A stretch of 34,854 nucleotides of DNA from Streptomyces sp. UNOC14_S4 (GTDB lineage: Bacteria > Actinomycetota > Actinomycetes > Streptomycetales > Streptomycetaceae), in assembly GCF_020740835.1 (NCBI RefSeq), contig NZ_JAINFC010000015.1:1-34854 (forward strand), given 5' to 3'. Position 1 is the first letter of the stretch; the number at the start of each line of letters is the position of its first letter. Positions 16,231-23,062 of the stretch are shown here, one piece after another. Both the position numbers and the translations under genes were made by a program. The notes under the pieces were generated by a model that saw only the letters and a program-made list of their open reading frames with translations, was not told the origin of the DNA and did not search any database.

Positions 16231-16262
16231 CTACACGCGTCAACGGTTAGCTACGCGCGTAG
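16231..16262. promoter_or_regulatory. Double palindromic operator candidate of the nucleoside ABC operon
   Basis: A perfect CTACGCGCGTAG (16251-16262) and a degenerate copy CTACACGCGTCA (16231-16242) whose centres are 20 bp apart, about two helical turns. They lie 89-120 bp upstream of the ATPase start. Same 12-mer as upstream of add; a 10/12 match precedes bmp. Confidence 0.6.
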
Positions 16263-16274
16263 CGTTGGCCAGAG

Positions 16275-16298
16275 GCGTCCCGTCGGGCGACGGGACGC
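16275..16298. terminator. Hairpin between bmp and the ABC operon
   Basis: GCGTCCCGTCG (16275-16285) and CGACGGGACGC (16288-16298) are an almost perfect inverted repeat with a minimal loop. It is the second of two hairpins separating bmp from the operon that follows on the same strand. Confidence 0.5.
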
Positions 16299-16353
16299 GC
16301 AGGAAGGCACAGGGAGGCCCGACGACGGGGAGGCCTTCCCCGCCGCCGGGCCC

Positions 16354-16392
16354 GTGACCCGACAGGACCGGTTCGCGCCGGTCCTCGGTCAC
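16354..16392. terminator. Terminator or attenuator directly after bmp
   Basis: The inner stem AGGACCGG (16364-16371) / CCGGTCCT (16378-16385) is extended by the outer pair GTGACC (16354-16359) / GGTCAC (16387-16392) with a small internal loop. It begins 5 nt after the bmp stop. It could set a high bmp to ABC expression ratio, common for binding-protein transporters. Confidence 0.7.
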
Positions 16393-16396
16393 GAGT

Positions 16397-17440
16397 TCAG
16401 CTGGTCTTGACCGTGATCTTGCCGTCCACGATGTTCTTCTTGGCTTCCTCGATCTTCGACTTGATGTCGTCGATGAAGCCGCCCGAGGTGGCCAGCGACA
16501 CGCCGTTGTCCTTCAGCAGGTACTTGTGCTCACCGGTGAACGGCTTGCCGTCCTGGACGCTCTTGATGAAGTCGAAGACCGCCACGTCGACGTTCTTCAC
16601 GACCGAGGTCAGGATGGAGCTCTTGTACTTCTCCAGACCCGGCTGCTGGTACTGGTCGGAGTCGACACCGATGGCCCAGGTGCCCGGCTTCTGGGAGATG
16701 GCCTCGATGGAGCCGTTGCCGGACAGGCCCGCCGCCGTGTAGATGACGTCGATGCCCTGGTCGAGCATGCCCTTGGCCTTCTCCTTGGCGGAGGCCGGGT
16801 CGTTGAAGCCCTTGTCGCTGCCCGAGAACAGGACGTCGGAGCGGACCTCGACCTTGGAGTCGGTGTCCTTGGCGCCCTGCTCGAAGCCCGCCTTGAACTT
16901 CTGGATCAGCGCGTTGTCCGTGGCACCGATGAAGCCGACCTTGTGGGTCTTGGACTTCAGGGCCGCGGCCACGCCGGCCAGGTAGGAGCCCTCCTGCTCG
17001 CCGAAGGTGATGCTCTCGACGTTCGAGCCGGAGGCGATCGAGTCCACGACCGCGAAGGACGTCTTGGGGAAGTCCTTGGCGACCTTCTCGATCGAGTTCT
17101 TGTAGTTGAAGCCCACGCCGATGACCGGGTTGTAGCCCTTGTCGGCGAGCGAGCTCAGGCGCTGCTCGCGCTCCGCCTCGGTCTCGCCGTTCTTGGCGGT
17201 CATCATCTTGCCGTCGACCTTGAGCTCCTTCATAGCTTTGTCCAGGCCACGGGCCGCGGACTCGTTGAAGGAGTGGTCGTCACGACCGCCGACGTCGAAG
17301 GCAAGACCCACGCCCTTGCCGTTGCCACCACCCGATTCGGTGGAGGACTCACCACAGGCGGTGAGAGTGAATGCGAGAGCCGCGGTAGTTGCACCCGCGA
17401 CAGCGATTGTGGATACCCGACGCACGAAGGGCCCCTTCAC
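16397..17440 (-). CDS. BMP-family nucleoside-binding lipoprotein
   Basis: Protein of 347 aa. The signal peptide ends in the lipobox LTAC with Cys29. The mature domain starts after a Ser/Gly linker (GESSTESGGGNGKG) with GLAFDVGGRDDHSFNESA, the hallmark of the Bmp/PnrA/Med family of purine-nucleoside receptors. Asn/Asp residues of the binding cleft are visible (DHSFNESA; VGVDSDQYQ). The GTG at 17440 has GGAGG at 8 nt spacing. It captures nucleosides outside the membrane and delivers them to the ABC permeases encoded downstream. S. coelicolor has paired bmp genes at this locus; only one is seen here. A near copy of the regulon palindrome lies 38 bp upstream. Confidence 0.94.
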   Translation of the reverse strand: MKGPFVRRVSTIAVAGATTAALAFTLTACGESSTESGGGNGKGVGLAFDVGGRDDHSFNESAARGLDKAMKELKVDGKMMTAKNGETEAEREQRLSSLADKGYNPVIGVGFNYKNSIEKVAKDFPKTSFAVVDSIASGSNVESITFGEQEGSYLAGVAAALKSKTHKVGFIGATDNALIQKFKAGFEQGAKDTDSKVEVRSDVLFSGSDKGFNDPASAKEKAKGMLDQGIDVIYTAAGLSGNGSIEAISQKPGTWAIGVDSDQYQQPGLEKYKSSILTSVVKNVDVAVFDFIKSVQDGKPFTGEHKYLLKDNGVSLATSGGFIDDIKSKIEEAKKNIVDGKITVKTS

Positions 17441-17477
17441 TCGAAGCGCCTCCGTCGGCGCTGGTTCGCGGGCATCG

Positions 17478-17489
17478 TAACGCGCGTAG
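17478..17489. promoter_or_regulatory. Palindromic operator candidate, bmp copy
   Basis: TAACGCGCGTAG matches CTACGCGCGTAG at 10 of 12 positions, and the following AT extends the match to the add copy (ACGCGCGTAGAT shared). It is located 38-49 bp upstream of the bmp GTG. Confidence 0.5.
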
Positions 17490-17694
17490 ATGGAGATAAA
17501 AGGGGTGCTAGAAAGCCGTTATCGGACCGATGCGAACGCCTCTTGACCCGATTGGCCACTGATTGCTCGGAAAACCCCGGAAAATGGGCCCGGAACGCCC
17601 GGAGAACACCCGGAATGCCGCCGAGAAGCCCCGAGCAACCCTTTGGAGGATCGTCTAATTGATCGATCACTTACCCATGGCTCACGGCAGTGGC

Positions 17695-18951
17695 TTACGG
17701 CAGCTCGCCGTCCAGCAGCGCCGCGGCCGTGAAGAGCTCGACTCCGGCCTGGATGGACCCCTCGTCCACGTCGAAATCACCACGGTGCAGATCACGTCGG
17801 GTGTTGTCCCCCACCGGCCGGACGCCGAGCCGGGCCATGGCGCCCGGGACGTGCTCCAGGTACCAGGAGAAGTCCTCCCCGCCGAGGCTCTGCTCGGTGT
17901 CCTCGACGGAGTGCGGGCCCCGGCGGGCCTGCATGGCCAGCCGCAGCAGCTCGGTGACCTCGGCGTCGTTGATGACCGGGGGCACCCCGCGGACGTAGTT
18001 GATCTCCGACTTGGCGCGGTGCAGGGTGGCGACCTCGTCGATCGCGGCGTGCACCAGGTCGGGGGCGTCGCGCCAGGCGTGCAGGTCCAGGCAGCGGACG
18101 GTGCCGGAGAGCTCGGCGTGCTGCGGGATGACGTTGCAGGCGTGCCCGGCCTCCATCCGCCCCCAGGTGACGGAGAGGCCCGAGCGGGCGTCGACACGGC
18201 GGGCGAGGACCGCGGGCACGTCGGTGGCCACGCGGGCGACGGCGGTCACCAGGTCGGTGGTGAAGTGCGGGCGGGCGGTGTGGCCGCCGGGCCCGGCGAG
18301 CGAGACCTCCAGCCGGTCGCACGCCGAGGTGATCGGGCCGACGCGCAGTCCGATGCGGCCGACCTCGACCTTGGGGTCGCAGTGCACGGCGATGATGCGG
18401 CCCACCCCGTCCAGCGCGCCGCACTCGATGGCGTCGAGGGCGCCGCCGGGCAGCACCTCCTCGGCGGGCTGGAAGATCAGCCGGACCGGGTGGGGCAGCT
18501 CGCCCCGCGCGGCGAGCTCGGCGAGGACGAGGCCCGCGCCGAGGACGACGGTCGTGTGCACGTCGTGGCCGCAGGCGTGCGCCATTCTGGGGACGGTCGA
18601 GCGGTACGGCACCGTCTTGGTGTCCGGGATGGGCAGCGCGTCGAGGTCGGCCCGGAAGGCGAGCATGCCGCGGGCCCGGGTGCCGTGATGCCCCGCTTCC
18701 GCGAAGACGTCCCGGCCGATGTCGCAGAAGAGCCCGGTGCCGGTGGAGAGGGTGCGGGGGGTGAGGCCCGCCTTCTCCAGCCTCGCTTTGACCGCCGCGG
18801 TGGTCCGGAACTCGCGGTTCCCCAGCTCCGGGTGCATGTGCAAGTCACGGCGGAACGCGATGAGTTCGTCGCGCAGACCGGGCGGGAGCGTACCGGGCAG
18901 GGTGCGGTCGGCGGTGTCGGGGTCGGCGGCGGGAGGCATCAGATGGTTCAC
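17695..18951 (-). CDS. M20-family amidohydrolase (metallopeptidase)
   Basis: About 418 aa from the GTG at 18951; an ATG at 18939 is an alternative and neither has a clear ribosome-binding site. M20D/AmhX-type hydrolase acting on N-acyl amino acids or similar amides. Metal-site motifs are RRDLHMHPELGNREF near the N-terminus, MAHACGHDVHTT (Cys and His ligands), the His of IAVHCDPKVEVGRIG, and LGGEDFSWYLEHVPG near the C-terminus. The dimerisation (lid) domain lies in the middle. No signal peptide, so cytoplasmic. It lies between the bmp gene and the sugar-polymer cluster on the same strand, but about 100 bp after the preceding gene. No evidence links it to polymer synthesis. Confidence 0.92.
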   Translation of the reverse strand: MNHLMPPAADPDTADRTLPGTLPPGLRDELIAFRRDLHMHPELGNREFRTTAAVKARLEKAGLTPRTLSTGTGLFCDIGRDVFAEAGHHGTRARGMLAFRADLDALPIPDTKTVPYRSTVPRMAHACGHDVHTTVVLGAGLVLAELAARGELPHPVRLIFQPAEEVLPGGALDAIECGALDGVGRIIAVHCDPKVEVGRIGLRVGPITSACDRLEVSLAGPGGHTARPHFTTDLVTAVARVATDVPAVLARRVDARSGLSVTWGRMEAGHACNVIPQHAELSGTVRCLDLHAWRDAPDLVHAAIDEVATLHRAKSEINYVRGVPPVINDAEVTELLRLAMQARRGPHSVEDTEQSLGGEDFSWYLEHVPGAMARLGVRPVGDNTRRDLHRGDFDVDEGSIQAGVELFTAAALLDGELP

Positions 18952-19053
18952 GCAGTGAAGGGTAGAGCCCTCACCCCCGCAACTGCCCCCAGATCCAGAA
19001 AACTTCAGCCGCATGGATGGGTCGCGGGGCGGGTATGACAGCTCGTTAAGGCT

Positions 19054-20499
19054 TCAGGGGGCGGTCATCGGCATGACCGGAAGTCGCCGCACATCGGGGG
19101 CGCTCTCGGTCACCTCCGAGAGAAAACCGCGCGCCCGGGGCGAGGCACCCTCACTGAGCCAAATGGGGTCGATGTCGCAGACGGCCACGCCCACGCCCGT
19201 ACCGGCGAGCGCGAGCGGCAGGGTGTGCACGACGGTCGAGGGAAAGCTGAGGACGGTGCGCCCGATGGGGCCCCGGCGGGCCACGATCTCCAGGGGCAGC
19301 TCGGGCCGTACGACCTCCAGGCCGGTCAGATCCCGTACGCGGCGCAGCTTGTCGGCGCTCTCCCGGCGGTGCGCGAAGTAGCGGGTGGCGCCGTGGGTAC
19401 GGGCCAGCGCGGCCACCGCGGCCAGATAGCGGTCCGGGTCGACGACGCCGGTCTCCACCAGCGAGGTGCCCACGAGGTCGGTGCCACGGGTGAGGCGGGG
19501 CGGGCCGAAAGTGGCGCGGGTCCAGGCGAAGGTGTTGGCCGAGACGACCACCCCGGGCGGGGGTGCGACGGCCGCCGGGGCGGCCGAGGCGGTCGAGGCG
19601 GTCGAGGCGGCCATCGGGACGGTCGGGACTGCCGCCGAGGCCGCCGAGACGACCGAGGCGAATGAGGTGAACACCGCCACGCTCCGGCGGTTGTTCGGCG
19701 TGAGCCGACGGCGCGCGGAAGCGGAGACCGGCGCGAAGGCGAGATCACGCGCCCCGTGACTGCCCCGCCGGTGCCACCGTACGAGGCGCTCCCCGCGGGC
19801 GAGTTGGGCGATGAACTCCATGGTGGCGGTACCGTCGTCGACGACCACCAGCTCCGGGGCGCGAGTGATCGTCAGGAGCAGTTGCACGTACCGCGAGAAG
19901 GGGTCGCCGATGACGACGCGGTGCGCCCTGCGCAGCGGCCCGGCGAGCCCGCGGATCGTGTGCACCGGCGCCCCGGGCCCGCCCCGTGCGTCCTCCCAGC
20001 GCACCTGGTGCCCCTGGTCCCGGGCGAGCTCGGCCATCCGGCGCAGTTGTCCCCGGGTCATGGGGTCGTGCGGCGCGAGCACGACGATCACGAGATCGGT
20101 GTCCGGGGGCCGCAGGGGGGCGCCCGGTTCGTGGTCGCGGTCGCGGTCATGGCCGTGGTCGTGGTCATGGCCGTGGTCGTGGTCATGGCCGTGGTCGTGG
20201 TCGCGGGGCTGGCGCGGGATGCCGTCGCGGAGCGGACGCGGCGCGGGCTCGCCGTCCCGGGGCGCGGGCACGTCCTCCCCGGCGTCCCCGGGCGGCGGCA
20301 TGTCCCCGGGCGGCGGCGCGGTGCCGTGGGGCAGCGCGGCGCCATGGGTCTGCACGGCGCCGTGGGTCTGCACGGTGCCATGGGTCTGCACGGCGCCGTG
20401 GGTCTGCGCGTACGCCCATTCGAGGACGTTGAGGAGCTGGACCGGGCTCTCCACGAAGGCGAGGGTGCGGGCGGCGGGCGGCCCCGCGGGTGCGGTCAC
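19054..20499 (-). CDS. Polysialyltransferase-like glycosyltransferase with repeat inserts
   Basis: Protein of 481 aa. It begins TLAFVESPVQLLNVLEWA, the N-terminal strand and helix common in bacterial alpha-2,8-polysialyltransferase-like enzymes. Later motifs are VVIGDPFSRYVQLLL and LVVVDDGTATMEFI, and the C-terminal acceptor/donor half contains TRYFAHRRESADK and VLSFPSTVVHTL. Between residues about 32 and 125 the domain is interrupted by low-complexity inserts: four QTHGAV-type hexads, a Pro/Gly stretch and a DHDHGH run; an Ala/Thr/Ser run follows near 285-310. These inserts are encoded by 18-bp tandem repeats. Start GTG at 20499, 12 bp after neuB. It probably transfers ulosonic-acid residues (inferred Kdn) from CMP-sugar to a cell-wall polymer. 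Confidence 0.8.
   Translation of the reverse strand: MTAPAGPPAARTLAFVESPVQLLNVLEWAYAQTHGAVQTHGTVQTHGAVQTHGAALPHGTAPPPGDMPPPGDAGEDVPAPRDGEPAPRPLRDGIPRQPRDHDHGHDHDHGHDHDHGHDRDRDHEPGAPLRPPDTDLVIVVLAPHDPMTRGQLRRMAELARDQGHQVRWEDARGGPGAPVHTIRGLAGPLRRAHRVVIGDPFSRYVQLLLTITRAPELVVVDDGTATMEFIAQLARGERLVRWHRRGSHGARDLAFAPVSASARRRLTPNNRRSVAVFTSFASVVSAASAAVPTVPMAASTASTASAAPAAVAPPPGVVVSANTFAWTRATFGPPRLTRGTDLVGTSLVETGVVDPDRYLAAVAALARTHGATRYFAHRRESADKLRRVRDLTGLEVVRPELPLEIVARRGPIGRTVLSFPSTVVHTLPLALAGTGVGVAVCDIDPIWLSEGASPRARGFLSEVTESAPDVRRLPVMPMTAP
20146..20199. repeat. 18-bp tandem repeat, three exact units (His/Asp insert)
   Basis: GTCATGGCCGTGGTCGTG occurs three times without change at 20146-20163, 20164-20181 and 20182-20199. 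On the minus strand it encodes HDHDHG, in frame inside the polysialyltransferase-like gene. Exact identity suggests recent expansion. Confidence 0.9.
20338..20409. repeat. 18-bp tandem repeat, four units (THGAVQ insert)
   Basis: Units of the form GGCGCCRTGGGTCTGCAC run at 20338-20355, 20356-20373, 20374-20391 and 20392-20409, differing at one to three bases. They encode QTHGAV/QTHGTV hexads in the same gene as the 20146-20199 repeat. Confidence 0.9.
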
Positions 20500-20511
20500 C
20501 TGCGGGGCCCG

Positions 20512-21432
20512 TCAGACCGCTGCCGGTTCACGGTCGGCGCCCTCGGCGACGACGCCCGCGACGCGCCGCAGTTTCCGCATGGGGCCCAGCTCGCTCTCGT
20601 ACACCTTCTTCACCCCGTCACCCAGGGCCTCCTCGACGACGCGGATGTCGCGTACGAGCCGCGCGAGGCCGCCCGGCTCGACCGAAGCGGCCTGGTCGGA
20701 GCCCCACATGGCGCGGTCGAGGGTGATGTGCCGCTCGACGAAGGCGGCGCCGAGGGCGACGGCGGCCAGGGTGGTCTGGAGGCCGGTCTCGTGGCCGGAG
20801 TAGCCGATGGGCACGTTGGGGTACTCCGCCTGGAGCGTGTGGATCACGCGGAGGTTGAGCTCGGCGGCCCTGGCGGGGTAGGTCGAGGTGGCGTGACAGA
20901 GCAGGATGTTCTCGCTGCCGAGCACCTCGACGGCGTGCCGGATCTGCTTCGGGGTGGACATGCCGGTCGAGAGGATCACGGTGCGGCCGGTGGCGCGCAG
21001 GGCGCGCAGCAGCTCGTCGTCGGTGAGCGAGGCGGAGGCGACCTTGTGGGCGGGCACGTCGAACTTCTCCAGGAAGGCGACGGCCTCGGTGTCCCAGGGC
21101 GAGGCGAACCAGGCGATACCGCGCTCGCGGCAGTACGCGTCGATGCCGCGGTACTCCTCCTCGCCGAACTCGACCCGGTGGCGGTAGTCGATGTACGTCA
21201 TCCGGCCCCACGGGGTGTCGCGCTCGATGTCCCACTGGTCGCGGGGGGTGCAGATCTCGGGGGTGCGCTTCTGGAACTTGACGGCGTCGCAGCCCGCGTC
21301 GGCCGCGGCGTCGATGAGGGCGAAGGCATTGCCGAGATCGCCGTTGTGGTTGATGCCGATCTCGCCGGTGATGTAGACGGGGTGGCCGGGGCCTGCGGTC
21401 TTGGTGCCGAGGGTGCGGGTGCGCGAGGACAT
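20512..21432 (-). CDS. neuB: NeuB-family sialic/ulosonic acid synthase without SAF domain
   Basis: Protein of 306 aa from the ATG at 21432 (AAGGAA about 10 nt upstream). TIM-barrel NeuB domain that condenses PEP with a mannose-type sugar. Motifs: EIGINHNGDL (residues about 24-33), VKFQKR, IAWFASPWD, ILSTGMST, IGYSGHE and HITLDRAMWGSDQAAS. Usual NeuB proteins have about 340-350 aa and end in an antifreeze-like SAF domain; here the protein stops after the barrel. In NeuB of Neisseria an Arg of the SAF domain contacts the N-acetyl group of ManNAc, so its absence fits a substrate without N-acetyl, such as mannose-6-phosphate in Kdn synthesis. That substrate is inferred. It sits between the cytidylyltransferase and polysialyltransferase-like genes on the same strand. 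Confidence 0.9.
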   Translation of the reverse strand: MSSRTRTLGTKTAGPGHPVYITGEIGINHNGDLGNAFALIDAAADAGCDAVKFQKRTPEICTPRDQWDIERDTPWGRMTYIDYRHRVEFGEEEYRGIDAYCRERGIAWFASPWDTEAVAFLEKFDVPAHKVASASLTDDELLRALRATGRTVILSTGMSTPKQIRHAVEVLGSENILLCHATSTYPARAAELNLRVIHTLQAEYPNVPIGYSGHETGLQTTLAAVALGAAFVERHITLDRAMWGSDQAASVEPGGLARLVRDIRVVEEALGDGVKKVYESELGPMRKLRRVAGVVAEGADREPAAV

Positions 21433-21518
21433 TCGGGGCGGTTCCTTAGGGGCTCGGGGTGCTCGGGTCGCGAAAGGGCTCGGGGTGCTCGGGACGCAGG
21501 GCAGCAAGTCAGGTCAGG

Positions 21519-23042
21519 TCAGAGGGTGGGGCCGAGGAGCCAGGAGGCGATCTCGCGGAGGGCCCCGTTGCCGCCCGGCGCGGTGGTCACGGCGCGGGCC
21601 GCGCCGCGTACGGCGTCGTGGGCGCTCGCGACGGCGACCGGCCAGCCGACGAGGCCGAAGCACGGCAGGTCGTTGACGTCGTTGCCCACGTAGAGCACGC
21701 GGTCGAGGGCGATGTCGTGGTCGTCGCACCACTGCTTGAGCGCCTGGTCCTTGCGGTCGACGCCGTGCAGCACGGGCACGCCGAGCTTGCGGCCGCGGGC
21801 GGCGACCACCGGGTTGGTCTCGGTGGACAGGGTCAGCAGGGTCAGGCCCGCGCGCCGGAGGGCGGCGATGCCGAGGCCGTCACCGCGGTGGACGGCGACG
21901 AGCTCCCGGCCGTCCGCGTCGATGAGGACGCGGTCGTCGGTCTGGGTGCCGTCGAAGTCCATGACGACGGCGTCGACGTCGCCCCGGCCGGGCAGGGCCG
22001 CCCCGGCGGCGGGCACGTCGAGCAGCGGGGCGAGGGCCCTGGCGCGGGCGAGGTCGTGCTGGTCGTCGATCTCCAGGACGCGGGAGGGCGCGGTGCGGAC
22101 GAGCTCGGTGTGCCCGAAGAACCGGTGCCGGTGGACGCGGAAGCCGTCCGCCCGCATGGCGTACGCGGCCCCGGTCTCCAGCAGGTCCTCGGGCCGGTCC
22201 TGACGCCGGGGCCGGTGGCTCTTGTCGTGGTTCACGCCGTGGGCGCCGCGCGATTCCACGGCGGGGGCCGCGGCGGGCCCGGGGACGGCGGGTCGGGAGA
22301 CGGTGGATCCGGAGGCAGCGGGCCGGGGGACGGCGGATCCGGAGACAGCGGACCCGGAGGAGGCGGGCCCGGAAGCAGCGGACCCGGAGACAGCGGACCC
22401 GGAGGCAGCGGACCCGGAGGCAGCGGACCCGTCGGGGTCGCGCCACACGAAACCGTGGAACGGCGCCACCGTCAGCGCGGTGTCCGCTCCGCGTTCCACC
22501 ACCGCCGCCACGACCCCGTCCACGTCACCGGCGGTCAGGAAGGGGCTGGTGCACTGGGCGAGCACCGCGACTCCCACCCGTCCCCCGCGCATCGCCTCGT
22601 ACGCGTCCATCGCGTGCAGCACGGCCGCCTCGCTCGACGCGGTGTCCCCGGCGATGGCCGCGGGCCGCTGCACCACCACGGCTCCGGCCTCACGCGCGGT
22701 GGCCGCGATCCCGGGGTCGTCCGTGGAGACGACGACGTCGGTGACGAGCCGCGCAGCGCGGCACTCGCGTACGGCGCGGGCGACGAGCGGCACTCCCCCG
22801 ACCGGGGCGAGGTTCTTGCCGGGCACGCCCTTGGAGCCGCCGCGGGCGGGGATCACGGCCAGCACGGCGTACGGCGTACCGTCGGCGGCGCCGTCGCCGG
22901 CGACGGCGGGCGCGGGCACCTGTACGTCAGCCACGTCGGCCACATCGGCCACACCGGCTACGTCGGCCACATCAGCTGCGTCGGCGGACAGAACGCGGAC
23001 GTGGGGACGGGCCTGGACGTGGACGTGGGCATGGGCGTTCAT
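21519..23042 (-). CDS. CMP-ulosonate cytidylyltransferase fused to KdsC-type HAD phosphatase
   Basis: About 507 aa from the ATG at 23042 (GGGGAG at 8 nt). An N-terminal leader rich in Ala-Asp-Val repeats (to about residue 40) is followed by a NeuA-like domain (about 55-320): VIPARGGSKGVPGKN for CTP, VVVSTDDPGIA, ERGADTALTV, ETGAAYAM and RVLEIDDQHDL. It is split at about 200-255 by an insert of (G/S)SAAS-like repeats. The C-terminal HAD domain (about 345-495) has VMDFDGTQTDD (nucleophile Asp), the Ser of LSTETN, Lys in RKDQALK and GNDVNDLPCF. The pair of activities, ulosonate-9-phosphate dephosphorylation and CMP activation, fits a Kdn-9-phosphate route. The stop is 86 bp before neuB. Confidence 0.9.
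   Translation of the reverse strand: MNAHAHVHVQARPHVRVLSADAADVADVAGVADVADVADVQVPAPAVAGDGAADGTPYAVLAVIPARGGSKGVPGKNLAPVGGVPLVARAVRECRAARLVTDVVVSTDDPGIAATAREAGAVVVQRPAAIAGDTASSEAAVLHAMDAYEAMRGGRVGVAVLAQCTSPFLTAGDVDGVVAAVVERGADTALTVAPFHGFVWRDPDGSAASGSAASGSAVSGSAASGPASSGSAVSGSAVPRPAASGSTVSRPAVPGPAAAPAVESRGAHGVNHDKSHRPRRQDRPEDLLETGAAYAMRADGFRVHRHRFFGHTELVRTAPSRVLEIDDQHDLARARALAPLLDVPAAGAALPGRGDVDAVVMDFDGTQTDDRVLIDADGRELVAVHRGDGLGIAALRRAGLTLLTLSTETNPVVAARGRKLGVPVLHGVDRKDQALKQWCDDHDIALDRVLYVGNDVNDLPCFGLVGWPVAVASAHDAVRGAARAVTTAPGGNGALREIASWLLGPTL
22276..22432. repeat. 15-bp tandem repeat array inside the cytidylyltransferase gene
   Basis: About ten degenerate units of the type GGACCCGGAGGCAGC (variants GGATCC, GACAGC, GGGCCC). 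On the minus strand they encode (S/G)SAASG, SAVSG and SRPAVP-like pentads inserted between conserved NeuA motifs. Frame is kept throughout. Confidence 0.85.
22925..22987. repeat. 9-bp tandem repeat in the cytidylyltransferase leader
   Basis: About seven units of GCCACGTCG-like sequence encode Ala-Asp-Val triplets (ADVADVAGVADVADV) at the N-terminus of the fused enzyme. A coil or slippage product; no known domain. Confidence 0.75.
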
Positions 23043-23062
23043 GGACATCGCTCCCCTGGTGC

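Noticed and set aside
14589-16250. 553-codon plus-strand frame over the ABC ATPase
   Set aside because: Antisense shadow; the ATPase motifs on the minus strand are unambiguous.
20146-20409. Possible CRISPR-like array
   Set aside because: The 18-bp units are directly adjacent with no spacers and stay in frame within a coding sequence.
19756-21693. 645-codon plus-strand frame over the glycosyltransferase and neuB genes
   Set aside because: Antisense shadow; its repeats are those of the real minus-strand gene.
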